Shown here: in pieces, positions 37,090 through 45,775 of the stretch
Layout of the letters: each line of letters starts with the position of its first letter
How positions within the stretch are numbered: position 1 is the stretch's first letter
Source of the DNA: Mesorhizobium sp. M1E.F.Ca.ET.045.02.1.1
GTDB lineage: Bacteria; Pseudomonadota; Alphaproteobacteria; Rhizobiales; Rhizobiaceae
Direction of reading: 5' to 3'
Length of the DNA: 64,000 nucleotides
Assembly (NCBI RefSeq): GCF_003952485.1
Contig: NZ_CP034447.1
Location: forward strand, 2,742,501-2,806,500
Made by a program: the position numbers and the translations under genes
The notes under the pieces: generated by a model
Told to the model about the DNA's origin: nothing
Seen by the model: only the letters and a program-made list of their open reading frames with translations
Database searches by the model: none

Positions 37090-39537
37090 ATGACCAAGAC
37101 CGTCCCCAGCAAGGCCCGCGCCGTCATCATCGGCGGCGGCGTTTCCGGCTGCTCGGTCGCCTATCACCTGGCAAAGCTCGGCTGGACCGACATCGTTCTG
37201 CTCGAGCGCAAGCAGCTTACCTGCGGCACCACATGGCACGCGGCCGGCCTGATCGGCCAGCTGCGCGCCTCGCAGAACATGACGCGGCTGGCGAAATATT
37301 CGGCCGACCTCTACGTCAAGCTCGAGCCCGAGACCGGCGTCGGCACCGGCATGCGCCAGGTCGGCTCGATCACGGTGGCGCTCACCGAAGAGCGCAAGCA
37401 CGAAATTTATAGGCAGGCCTCGCTGGCCCGCGCCTTCGATGTCGACGTGCGCGAGATTTCGCCGAGCGAAGTCAAGGAGATGTATCCGCATCTCAATGTG
37501 TCGGACGTGGTCGGCGCCGTGCACCTGCCGCTCGACGGCCAGTGCGATCCGGCCAACATCGCCATGGCGCTGGCCAAGGGTGCGCGCCAGCGCGGCGCGG
37601 CCGTCATCGAGAACGTGAAGGTCACCAAGGTCCATACAAAAAAAGGCCGCGTCTCCGGCGTCTCCTGGGCGCAGGGCGAAGACCAGGGCACGATCGAGAC
37701 CGATATCGTGGTCAACTGCGCCGGCATGTGGGCGCGCGAGCTCGGCCGCCAGAACGGCGTCACCATCCCGCTGCATGCCTGCGAGCATTTCTATCTCGTC
37801 ACCGAGCCTATCCCCGGACTCTCCCGCCTGCCGGTGCTGCGCGTGCCGGACGAGTGCGCCTACTACAAGGAAGACGCCGGCAAGATGATGCTCGGCGCCT
37901 TCGAGCCATTGGCTAAGCCTTGGGGCATGGAGGGCATTCGCGAGGATTTCTGCTTCGACCAGTTGCCGGAGGACATGGATCATTTCGAGCCGATCCTCGA
38001 AATGGGCGTCAACCGCATGCCGATGCTGGGCACGGCCGGCATCCACACCTTCTTCAACGGACCCGAAAGCTTCACGCCGGACGACCGCTACTATCTCGGC
38101 GAAGCACCGGAACTCGCCGGCTACTGGATGGCGACCGGCTACAATTCGATCGGCATCGTCTCCTCCGGCGGCGCCGGCATGGCGCTGGCGCAATGGATCA
38201 ACGACGGCGAGGCGCCCTTCGACCTCTGGGAGGTCGATATCCGCCGCGCCCAGCCTTTCCAGAAGAACCGCCGCTATCTCAAGGAGCGCGTGTCGGAAAC
38301 ACTCGGCCTGCTCTATGCCGACCATTTCCCCTATCGCCAGATGGCGACCTCGCGCGGCGTGCGCCGCTCGCCCTTACATGAGCATCTCAAGGCACGCGGC
38401 GCCGTCTTCGGTGAAGTCGCCGGGTGGGAGCGCGCCAACTGGTTCGCTAGGCCCGGCCAGGAACGCGAATACCGCTATTCCTGGAAGCGGCAGAACTGGT
38501 TCGACAACCAGCGCGAGGAGCATCTCGCCGTGCGCAACGGTGTCGGCGTGTTCGACATGACCTCCTTCGGCAAGATCCGCGTCGAGGGGCGCGATGCCTG
38601 TGCCTTCCTGCAGCGGCTATGCGCCAACGACATGGACGTGGCGCCGGGAAAAATCGTCTACACGCAGATGCTCAACGCCAAGGGCGGCATCGAGAGCGAC
38701 CTCACCGTGACGCGGCTTTCGGAGACGGCCTATTTCCTCGTCGTGCCGGGCGCCACTTTGCAGCGCGACCTTGCCTGGCTGAGACGGCATGTCGCCGAGG
38801 AGTTCGTCGTCATCACCGACGTGACCGCGGCCGAAGCGGTCATCTGCTTGATGGGTCCGGAGTCACGAAACCTGATCCAGAAAGTCAGCCCGAACGACTT
38901 CTCCAACGAGGCCAACCCGTTCGGCACTTTTCAGGAGATCGAGATCGGCATGGGCCTCGCCCGCGCCCACCGTGTCACCTATGTCGGCGAGCTCGGCTGG
39001 GAGCTCTACGTCTCGACTGAGCAGGCGGCGCACGTCTTCGAGGCGATCGCCGATGCCGGCGCCGATGTCGACCTGAAGCTCTGCGGCCTGCACACGCTGG
39101 ATTCCTGCCGTATCGAAAAGGCTTTTCGGCATTTCGGCCACGACATCACCGACGAGGACAATGTGCTGGAGGCTGGCCTCGGCTTCGCGGTGAAGACGAG
39201 CAAGGCCGGCTTCATCGGCCGCGATGCCGTGTTGCGAAAGAAGGAGGCCGGCCTGTCCCGCCGGCTGGTCCAGTTCCGCCTGAAAGACCCGCGGCCGCTG
39301 CTCTTCCACAACGAGGCGATCCTGCGCGACGGCAAGATCGTCGGCCCGATCACCTCGGGCAACTATGGCCACCATCTCGGCGGCGCCATCGGTCTCGGCT
39401 ATGTGCCGTGCCGAGGTGAAAGCGAGGCGGATGTGCTTGGCTCATCCTATGAGGTGGAGATCGCAGGAGAACGGTTTGCCGCGGAGGCTTCGCTGAAGCC
39501 GATGTACGATCCGAAGGCGGAACGGGTGAGGATGTAA
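37090..39537 (+). CDS. Dimethylglycine-dehydrogenase-like FAD/folate demethylase
   Basis: An 815-residue protein with the dimethylglycine/sarcosine dehydrogenase architecture. The N-terminal FAD domain has AVIIGGGVSGCSVAYHL and TCGTTWHAAGLIG with H50, the usual site of covalent FAD. A central domain follows, then from about residue 425 an aminomethyltransferase (GcvT) region with VRNGVGVFDMTSFGKIRVEG and GELGWELYVSTEQA. Such enzymes oxidise N-methyl groups and pass the one-carbon unit to tetrahydrofolate (family knowledge). ATG 37090 follows GGGAGTATGACCGC. The gene is much more GC-biased than 31360-36999, so it probably has a different origin. Here it would remove the last N-methyl group from an N-methylated proline or glycine compound. 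Confidence 0.9.
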   Translation: MTKTVPSKARAVIIGGGVSGCSVAYHLAKLGWTDIVLLERKQLTCGTTWHAAGLIGQLRASQNMTRLAKYSADLYVKLEPETGVGTGMRQVGSITVALTEERKHEIYRQASLARAFDVDVREISPSEVKEMYPHLNVSDVVGAVHLPLDGQCDPANIAMALAKGARQRGAAVIENVKVTKVHTKKGRVSGVSWAQGEDQGTIETDIVVNCAGMWARELGRQNGVTIPLHACEHFYLVTEPIPGLSRLPVLRVPDECAYYKEDAGKMMLGAFEPLAKPWGMEGIREDFCFDQLPEDMDHFEPILEMGVNRMPMLGTAGIHTFFNGPESFTPDDRYYLGEAPELAGYWMATGYNSIGIVSSGGAGMALAQWINDGEAPFDLWEVDIRRAQPFQKNRRYLKERVSETLGLLYADHFPYRQMATSRGVRRSPLHEHLKARGAVFGEVAGWERANWFARPGQEREYRYSWKRQNWFDNQREEHLAVRNGVGVFDMTSFGKIRVEGRDACAFLQRLCANDMDVAPGKIVYTQMLNAKGGIESDLTVTRLSETAYFLVVPGATLQRDLAWLRRHVAEEFVVITDVTAAEAVICLMGPESRNLIQKVSPNDFSNEANPFGTFQEIEIGMGLARAHRVTYVGELGWELYVSTEQAAHVFEAIADAGADVDLKLCGLHTLDSCRIEKAFRHFGHDITDEDNVLEAGLGFAVKTSKAGFIGRDAVLRKKEAGLSRRLVQFRLKDPRPLLFHNEAILRDGKIVGPITSGNYGHHLGGAIGLGYVPCRGESEADVLGSSYEVEIAGERFAAEASLKPMYDPKAERVRM

Positions 39538-39549
39538 GCAATTCGTCGC

Positions 39550-41811
39550 ATGGAGATACCAAGGTCGATGATCACTGTAGTCGGTTCCGTTCGAGAGATT
39601 TGGCGTTATCCGGTTAGCTCCCTCACCGGGGAGAGCTTGGTGCGCGCCATGATAATGAAAACAGGGGTTGCCGGTGATCGGACCCACGCGCTGTTCGAGG
39701 CAAACAGCAGCAACATCGTAAGCCCGCCAACGTCGAAGAAGTGGAATATGGCGCCGCGGTTGGCAGCACGTGTTGGCGATACAGGGATCATCCAGATTTC
39801 GAGCGACGGTCGCCTTTGGCGCGCCTTTGATGATCCATCGATGTTGGATGAACTGGAAGCGATCTTCGGTACGCGGATGGAATTGAAGCGCTACGGGACT
39901 CAAGTGGGAGACGCCATAGCTAAACCGCGGTATGCAATGCAGCCCGTCCACTTGCTAAGCCGGCAGTCTCTCGACGACCTCCAGGCTGGTTTGCCCGACA
40001 GCCAAATAGACGTCCGCCGTTTCCGCCCTAATATCGTGGTAGACTTGCCGGACCTGGCGGGAGCATCCCCGGAAGACAACTTACTCGGGAAGGACTTCTC
40101 GATTGGTGCGTTGCGGCTCCGTGGAACAGTCCGCTGTGGGCGATGCGCTTTCACGACTCTTGCGCAGCAGGGGGTGCCTGAAGATCGTTCAGTCCTTCGC
40201 GCGCTGATCAAAGATTTTGAAAAGAACTTTGGCATCTATTGCGAGGTGCTGGAACCTGGTGAGATAGCGGTCGGCGATGCGCTCAGCACGTCGGTCGCGC
40301 CGGAGCCGCAGCGCCCTATTGTGATCGTGGGCGCCGGGCAGGCCGGAGCTATGACAGCCAAGGCCCTTCGTGATCTGGGCTCGACTCAATCAATACGGAT
40401 CTTTGGAGAAGAGCGACACGCTCCGTATGAGCGGCCACCTTTGTCCAAGGGCGGCGATGAGGGAAAGGGCGGGTCCATAGGCCCTAGCTATGTTCTGACG
40501 GCAGATCAGATCGAGGAATTGAATATCGATCTCAACCTCAACAGCCGGGTTGTTGCTGTGCACAGGCAGACGCACGAAATTGAAACACAAGATGGCGAGC
40601 GCCATCGATATGCCCGGTTGGTGCTCGCGACGGGAGGATCCCCCCGTACGCTGCGCGGGCTCGAGCGAGGACACGGCCGGGTCCACGTGATACGCACCAT
40701 CGAAGACGCGGCCAATCTGACTCGATCTTTGCAGCCGGGTTGCACACTCTGTGTTCTAGGTAGTGGTTGGCTAGGTCTTGAGATCGCGGCGGCAGCGCGC
40801 AAACGTCTGTGCGACGTCACGCTCTTCGGCCGGGAGGATAGAGTGCTTGCACGCATGATCCCCAGAGAAGTGGCCGACTATGTGGCTGCCCGACATCTCG
40901 TCGAAGGGGTGAAGCTCAGATTGGGAGAGGTACCTACCTTTAAGGAAAGGCCTGATCACATCGACGTGACAACGGCCAGCGGGCTCGAGAGAGCGGAACA
41001 TTTGGTCCTGGCAATTGGCATTAGCCCTAACGACCACCTAGCGCGCGCAGCTGGTCTCAACGTGGCTGGCGGGGTGGTGACCGACGAGAGTGGAGCCACG
41101 TCGGATCCCGATATCTTCGCCGTCGGCGACGTAGCACGGCAGCAGCGACCCGGGTATCCGAAAGGTATCTGCGTTGAAAGCTGGCATAACGCAAATGAGC
41201 AACCGTATTCGGCCGCGCGAGCGATGCTTTCGCTTCCAGCTGAGCCATTAGCCCCAGCGAGGTTCTGGTCATCACAGTATGACATGATGATCCAGATTGC
41301 AGGGTTTCCCAATGCCAATGCCCAAGCGGTCCGGCACGAGGGCGATGGCTGGCCTTTTTGGGACTTTGGCGGTTTCGCCGTTGGGATCAATCGATCGAAA
41401 GAGGTCCATCGTTTCGCATCCCAGCTGGCGTTGGGCAACCTTGAGGCTCCGACCAGAGTCCAAGTGTCCTCGAAGGCTTCAGCTCAGCGGAAAGGGCCAG
41501 CCGAAGGCGTCGACATTGGCCCCGTTGATGCTTTCCCGGAGAGCGAAATAACTCGGCTGGAGATCGATCAATTGGGAGCTGTCGCGATCGTTCAGATCGA
41601 CCAGCGGTACTTTGCGGTGAACGATCGATGCCCGCACGCGGAGGCTTCATTGTCCGAAGGATTCATCGAGCGAGATAAGATCGTTTGCCCCGTCCATTTT
41701 GCAGAGTTCGATCTGCAGACAGGCAATCCTTCCAACGAGCCGGCTGGATGCGGTCGCTTGGCTTGCTACACGGTAGAGCGGCGAGACGACCACCTCTTTC
41801 TGTTTTTTTGA
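39550..41811 (+). CDS. MOSC (mARC/YcbX-like) - FAD reductase - Rieske fusion protein
   Basis: A 753-residue protein. Residues about 8-240 form MOSC_N plus MOSC domains: VREIWRYPVSSLTGE, GVAGDRTHAL, RRFRPNIVVDL, and VRCGRCAFTT with C199 at the molybdenum-cysteine position of mARC/YcbX. Residues about 255-620 are an FAD-dependent ferredoxin-reductase-type domain (VIVGAGQAGAMTAKAL, ERPPLSKG, later VGDVA). The end is a Rieske [2Fe-2S] domain with CPHAEASL and, 15 residues on, CPVHFAEFDL. mARC-type enzymes reduce N-oxides and N-hydroxylated compounds using a separate electron chain (family knowledge); here reductase, iron-sulfur and Mo domains are on one chain. It starts 12 bases after the demethylase gene. 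The substrate is unknown. Confidence 0.85.
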   Translation: MEIPRSMITVVGSVREIWRYPVSSLTGESLVRAMIMKTGVAGDRTHALFEANSSNIVSPPTSKKWNMAPRLAARVGDTGIIQISSDGRLWRAFDDPSMLDELEAIFGTRMELKRYGTQVGDAIAKPRYAMQPVHLLSRQSLDDLQAGLPDSQIDVRRFRPNIVVDLPDLAGASPEDNLLGKDFSIGALRLRGTVRCGRCAFTTLAQQGVPEDRSVLRALIKDFEKNFGIYCEVLEPGEIAVGDALSTSVAPEPQRPIVIVGAGQAGAMTAKALRDLGSTQSIRIFGEERHAPYERPPLSKGGDEGKGGSIGPSYVLTADQIEELNIDLNLNSRVVAVHRQTHEIETQDGERHRYARLVLATGGSPRTLRGLERGHGRVHVIRTIEDAANLTRSLQPGCTLCVLGSGWLGLEIAAAARKRLCDVTLFGREDRVLARMIPREVADYVAARHLVEGVKLRLGEVPTFKERPDHIDVTTASGLERAEHLVLAIGISPNDHLARAAGLNVAGGVVTDESGATSDPDIFAVGDVARQQRPGYPKGICVESWHNANEQPYSAARAMLSLPAEPLAPARFWSSQYDMMIQIAGFPNANAQAVRHEGDGWPFWDFGGFAVGINRSKEVHRFASQLALGNLEAPTRVQVSSKASAQRKGPAEGVDIGPVDAFPESEITRLEIDQLGAVAIVQIDQRYFAVNDRCPHAEASLSEGFIERDKIVCPVHFAEFDLQTGNPSNEPAGCGRLACYTVERRDDHLFLFF

Positions 41812-41826
41812 CGTTGGTGACAGTCA

Positions 41827-42039
41827 GTGCGCGTTCCGGCTGGGTACTTGCTGAGTGAGATTCGGCGCGCCACCACTTCGACCGCAGCAGAGCATTTGTT
41901 GCGGTCAGCACTCGCAAGAATAGGGCTTCCCGACGAGTTCCTGCCATCAATCTGTTCTATAGCGCCCACGAGCTTTTCACTCTGGGATCGCGCTGCCGGT
42001 CTCGCTAAGTTTGAGCTGCAAATAGGAACATTACGATGA
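41827..42039 (+). CDS. Possible small protein, unknown
   Basis: A 70-codon frame from GTG 41827, 15 bases after the MOSC fusion gene, beginning MRVPAGYLLSEIRRATTSTA. I recognise no domain and no good ribosome site. It may be a fragment of a larger gene. The bases 42040-42297 ahead of the next LysR gene show no gene that I can support. Confidence 0.25.
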   Translation: MRVPAGYLLSEIRRATTSTAAEHLLRSALARIGLPDEFLPSICSIAPTSFSLWDRAAGLAKFELQIGTLR

Positions 42040-42297
42040 AACCTCCCAGCCAACGATAGCTGGCAAAGCATACAAATTCGGGGCGCCTGCTCCGGATGGC
42101 GACATGTCCATTGGGAGCTAAGTCCACGGGGGGTACGGGGGACATCGATAGATGGCCAAGAGTGGACATGAGTCCAGCACGATTCTTGTTTGTCGTGCGG
42201 TTGCGGTGGCTCCGCTGAGGACGGTGGCGCCGCGCACGCTGCCTGGCCTCAGGTGGAAGTTCAGCGGAGGGCTGCCGCAAGGCCCTATGCTTCCTGG

Positions 42298-43326
42298 TTG
42301 TTACGGGAGGAAACGATAGTTCGAAAATATTATGGGCTGCCGCCCCTGAACACTTTGGCCGTCTTCGAAGCCACCGCACGTCATGCAAGTTTCAAACGCG
42401 CGGCAGACGAGATGAATGTGACGACGGGGGCTATCAGCCGTCAAATTAGGGCTCTAGAGGGCGAGCTCGGCGTCAAGGTGTTCGTTCGTGAGGTAAACGG
42501 GGTGCACCTTACGCCGGCAGGACAAGACCTGTTTTCCGAAATCGCAGCCGCTTTTTCGCGGTGTTCCGACGCAATAAAGGCGGTTAAGGCGGGAAAGCGC
42601 GATGAGAGCGTAACCTTTGCGTGCACAGATGCCTTCGCAACATTCTGGCTTATGCCGAGAATGCTGGATTTCTGGACACGCTATCCCAACATCACGGTTA
42701 ACCACCTGATATCGGAACAGAGCCGCGATTTTCGCAATGCCGAAGTCGACCTGTTCGTCCGTCCAGCGACAGGCGCCTGGCCGAACGAAAATGTCGAACC
42801 GCTCTTCGAAGACTTGATCTACCCAGTGTGCGGCGCAGATTTCGCTCTTGAACACCAAGGCGTATCCGCATCGGAGCTTTCCCGATTGCCGCTCCTCCAC
42901 ATGGATTGGACCAATCCGGATTGGCCTTTGTGGCAGGATTTCCTTCAGGCCGTCTCGGTGCCCTGTGAAGGGCTACGTGGCAAGCGTTTTGGGAAGTACG
43001 CTCTGCTCCTAACCGCTGCTGAAGCAAATCAAGGGGTGGCTCTGGGTTGGGACTCGCTGGTGAGTCATCAAATCGGGGCGGGTAAGCTCGCTCGGTTCAC
43101 GGATTTGTCCATGCGGGACCCGGTCGGCTTCTGTCTCGCATGGAATAGCAAGAAGGGGCTCTCGAACGCCGCGGCAACCCTTAAAGCCTGGGTCCGCGAA
43201 CAGGCCCGATCATCGGCCTCTTCTCTCGCTTGGGGCGGGAGCAAAGCGCAGCGGCTCGCAAATGCCCCGGCCGGAAACTCAAGCCCTGATGAGCCTTTTG
43301 GGCGATACCGAGAGTGCTCCGAGTGA
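42298..43326 (+). CDS. LysR-family transcriptional regulator (second)
   Basis: A LysR protein of about 342 residues. The HTH reads FEATARHASFKRAADEMNVT and TGAISRQIRALEGELG, followed by the ligand-binding domain ending near AWNSKKGLSNAAATLKAWVR and an about 40-residue extra tail. The start is unclear: family alignment places it at RKYYGLPPLNTLAVFE, where no ATG or GTG exists. TTG 42298 is in frame, and an ATA follows GGGAGG by five bases at 42316. It lies between the MOSC fusion and the methyltransferase gene, all on one strand, and probably controls the methyltransferase genes. Confidence 0.85.
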   Translation: MLREETIVRKYYGLPPLNTLAVFEATARHASFKRAADEMNVTTGAISRQIRALEGELGVKVFVREVNGVHLTPAGQDLFSEIAAAFSRCSDAIKAVKAGKRDESVTFACTDAFATFWLMPRMLDFWTRYPNITVNHLISEQSRDFRNAEVDLFVRPATGAWPNENVEPLFEDLIYPVCGADFALEHQGVSASELSRLPLLHMDWTNPDWPLWQDFLQAVSVPCEGLRGKRFGKYALLLTAAEANQGVALGWDSLVSHQIGAGKLARFTDLSMRDPVGFCLAWNSKKGLSNAAATLKAWVREQARSSASSLAWGGSKAQRLANAPAGNSSPDEPFGRYRECSE

Positions 43327-43392
43327 TAGGAACGGCCACCAGCCTTGATCAGTTGGTCTCCGTTTCGGAGGAAAGGGGAAAGAGTGTGAGCT

Positions 43393-44916
43393 ATGTCTGA
43401 AGCGGTGCGGCGTCGGCAAGGGCGCGACAAGCGAAAGGCGGACAGGATTGAGAAGCGCTCATCCATTCGCCTGCCGCATGTGACCAACACGTTGCCATTT
43501 ACGGAAGTCCTGGACGAGAAGAACTTCACGCGCGTTCACAACGCGGCGATGACTGTTCTCGAGGAAATCGGCATAGCGTTCCGGTGCGATCGAGCCATCG
43601 AAGACTGGAAACGCGCTGGAGCCAAAGTGCGCGGCAATCTGGTGTTCCCAGACCGACACATGATCGCAGACCTAATCGCCAAGGCGCCAAAGCGCTGGGA
43701 ATTTGCATCTCGCAATCCGGAGCGTCGCGTTAAATTCGGCGGACGCGACGTTGTGTTCTGCCCGGCCCAGGGGGCGCCTTATGTGCGCGACCTCGATGGC
43801 GTGCGTCGGAGCTCGACACTCGCAGACGTTCACGAATTGAACAAGATCGTGCAGATGTCGCCCTGTTATCAAATCAGTAGCGGCTTCCATGCGGAAGCTA
43901 TGGATATCGCCGTTCCCCATCGGCATCTTGAATGGGTACGGAGCACGCTGATCTACACCGACATGCCGTTCTTCGGCGTACCGAACATTCCTGACTATGT
44001 TCTCGACTCTCTTGAGATGACACGGATCGTTCACGGCCGTGAGTTCGTTGCCAACAACGCGGTCACGATCAATCACATTAATTGCGTGTCTCCGCGTATG
44101 TGGGACGACGTGCTGCTGCAATGTGCGCGCAACTATGCCGATGCCGGGCAGGTCTGCCTGATGTCCCCCTTTGTCCTCGCTGCCGCCAATGCGCCTGCTG
44201 ACATCGCCGCTACACTTGCACAAATGTCGGCAGAAGCTCTGGCTGGTATTGCCTACATGCAGATTTACAAGCCGGGCACCAAATGCGTCCTCGGACAGTT
44301 CACCGTCTCGACGTCGATGAAATCCGGTGCGCCAATGGCGGGTACACCGGAGATTTCGCTGATCCAGTACGGCATCGGTCAAATTGCCCGCCACTACGGC
44401 CTTCCCTGGCGCACCACCGCTGCGCAGGCCAGTTCCAAAGTTTTTGATGGGCAGTCAGGATATGAAAGCGCTATGGCCATGTTCACGGGCATCACAGCTG
44501 GCGCCAATCTCATGCTTCATGCGGGCGGCTGGGATGAAGGCGGACTTGTGACGTGTTACGGCAAACTCGTCGTCGAGGCCGAACAATCTATGCTCTACCA
44601 CCGCCTGGCCCGGGGAGTGTCCCTGGATCGGCTCGATGCTGCCATGGAAGCAGTTAGACGAACCGAACCGCAAGGCCACTATCTCGCCGATCCGTTCACG
44701 CTTGAGGTGTTCGAAGACAGCTTCATGATGCCTCAACTGTTCGACTATGACTCTTATCCGCAATGGAAGGCGAACGGCGAAAAGGACTTGGCTCGGCGAG
44801 CCCGGGAAAGGGCGCGACAGATCCTTGCGGAGTACGAACAGCCCCCCCTTGATGAAGCGGCACGCGAGGAGCTTGACGCTTTTGTCGAGCGCCGCAAGCG
44901 CGAAATTGCAACCTGA
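43393..44916 (+). CDS. MttB-family methyltransferase, non-pyrrolysine
   Basis: A 507-residue protein of the trimethylamine methyltransferase (MttB) superfamily with LPFTEVLDEKNFTRVHNAAM, VLEEIGIAF, and a barrel including GLPWRTTAAQASSKVFDGQS. There is no in-frame amber codon, so it belongs to the non-pyrrolysine group. Characterised members (MtgB, MtpB) demethylate glycine betaine or proline betaine and pass the methyl group to a corrinoid protein (family knowledge). It is followed after 74 bases by such a corrinoid protein. The ATG at 43393 follows GGAAAGGGGAAAG. In this island the likely substrate is proline betaine or hydroxyproline betaine. No reactivase or methyl-corrinoid:folate methyltransferase is encoded nearby. 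Confidence 0.9.
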   Translation: MSEAVRRRQGRDKRKADRIEKRSSIRLPHVTNTLPFTEVLDEKNFTRVHNAAMTVLEEIGIAFRCDRAIEDWKRAGAKVRGNLVFPDRHMIADLIAKAPKRWEFASRNPERRVKFGGRDVVFCPAQGAPYVRDLDGVRRSSTLADVHELNKIVQMSPCYQISSGFHAEAMDIAVPHRHLEWVRSTLIYTDMPFFGVPNIPDYVLDSLEMTRIVHGREFVANNAVTINHINCVSPRMWDDVLLQCARNYADAGQVCLMSPFVLAAANAPADIAATLAQMSAEALAGIAYMQIYKPGTKCVLGQFTVSTSMKSGAPMAGTPEISLIQYGIGQIARHYGLPWRTTAAQASSKVFDGQSGYESAMAMFTGITAGANLMLHAGGWDEGGLVTCYGKLVVEAEQSMLYHRLARGVSLDRLDAAMEAVRRTEPQGHYLADPFTLEVFEDSFMMPQLFDYDSYPQWKANGEKDLARRARERARQILAEYEQPPLDEAAREELDAFVERRKREIAT

Positions 44917-44990
44917 CGTCGGGTGGTAAATACGTCCAGCTGCCTGATTCGCCAGCCTAAAAAATCCAACTGCAATAGCGGAAATGCATC

Positions 44991-45686
44991 ATGTCCGATG
45001 AAGGTGATATCATCCTTTCCGAGCTTTCCGACGAGGAACTTGTGCAGCAGATGCATGACGACCTCTATGACGGGCTGAAGGAAGAAATCGAGGAAGGCAC
45101 GCATATCCTTCTCGAGCGCAATTGGGCGCCTTACAAGGTGCTGACCGAAGCGCTGGTCGAGGGCATGCGCATCGTCGGCGAAGATTTTCGCGATGGCATC
45201 CTGTTCGTGCCGGAAGTGCTGCTTTCGGCCAACGCCATGAAGGCCGGCATGGCCATCCTGCGTCCGCTGCTCGCCGCCACCGGCGCGCCGAAGCAGGGCA
45301 AGATGGTGATCGGCACCGTCAAAGGCGACATCCACGACATCGGCAAGAACCTCGTCGGCATGATGATGGAGGGTGCTGGCTTCGACGTCATCGACCTCGG
45401 CATCAACAACGCGGTCGAGAAATATCTGGATGCGATCGAGCAGCACCAGCCCGACATCATCGGCATGTCGGCGCTGCTCACCACCACCATGCCCTATATG
45501 AAGGTCGTCATCGATACGATGAAGGAAAAGGGCATCCGCGACGATTATGTCGTGCTGGTTGGTGGCGCACCGCTCAACGAGGAATTCGGCAAGGCCGTCG
45601 GGGCCGACGCCTATTGCCGCGACGCGGCGGTGGCCGTGGAGACCGCCAAGGACTTCATGAAGCGCAAGCACAATACGCGCAGCTGA
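44991..45686 (+). CDS. Corrinoid (B12-binding) methyl carrier protein
   Basis: A 231-residue protein of the MtbC/MtgC type. Residues about 15-95 are the four-helix cap domain (LLERNWAPYKVLTEALVEGM). Residues about 103-225 are the Rossmann-like cobalamin domain with KGDIHDIGKNLVG, in which H115 is the lower ligand to cobalt, followed by GMSALLTTTM and VLVGGAPLN. It receives a methyl group from the partner MttB-family enzyme upstream. The gene is more GC-biased than the methyltransferase gene, as if acquired or recombined separately. It needs a reductive activator and a folate methyltransferase, which must be encoded elsewhere in the genome. Confidence 0.95.
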   Translation: MSDEGDIILSELSDEELVQQMHDDLYDGLKEEIEEGTHILLERNWAPYKVLTEALVEGMRIVGEDFRDGILFVPEVLLSANAMKAGMAILRPLLAATGAPKQGKMVIGTVKGDIHDIGKNLVGMMMEGAGFDVIDLGINNAVEKYLDAIEQHQPDIIGMSALLTTTMPYMKVVIDTMKEKGIRDDYVVLVGGAPLNEEFGKAVGADAYCRDAAVAVETAKDFMKRKHNTRS

Positions 45687-45775
45687 GGACACATCTACGC
45701 TAGAATGCTCGGCACGAAACCGCTCAGCAAAATGCCGCACACGGCCCGATAGGGGCTCCAAAAAGGAATTAACGT

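Noticed and set aside
37015..38325. A 436-codon open frame antisense to the demethylase gene, and similar long antisense frames at 46871-47791, 61681-62910 and 62681-63913
   Set aside because: These are frames opposite GC-rich coding genes with strong third-position bias. The sense frames have complete domain signatures and the antisense ones none.
43393..44916. Pyrrolysine-type MttB
   Set aside because: The frame is open for 507 codons without an internal amber codon, and no pyl genes are present.
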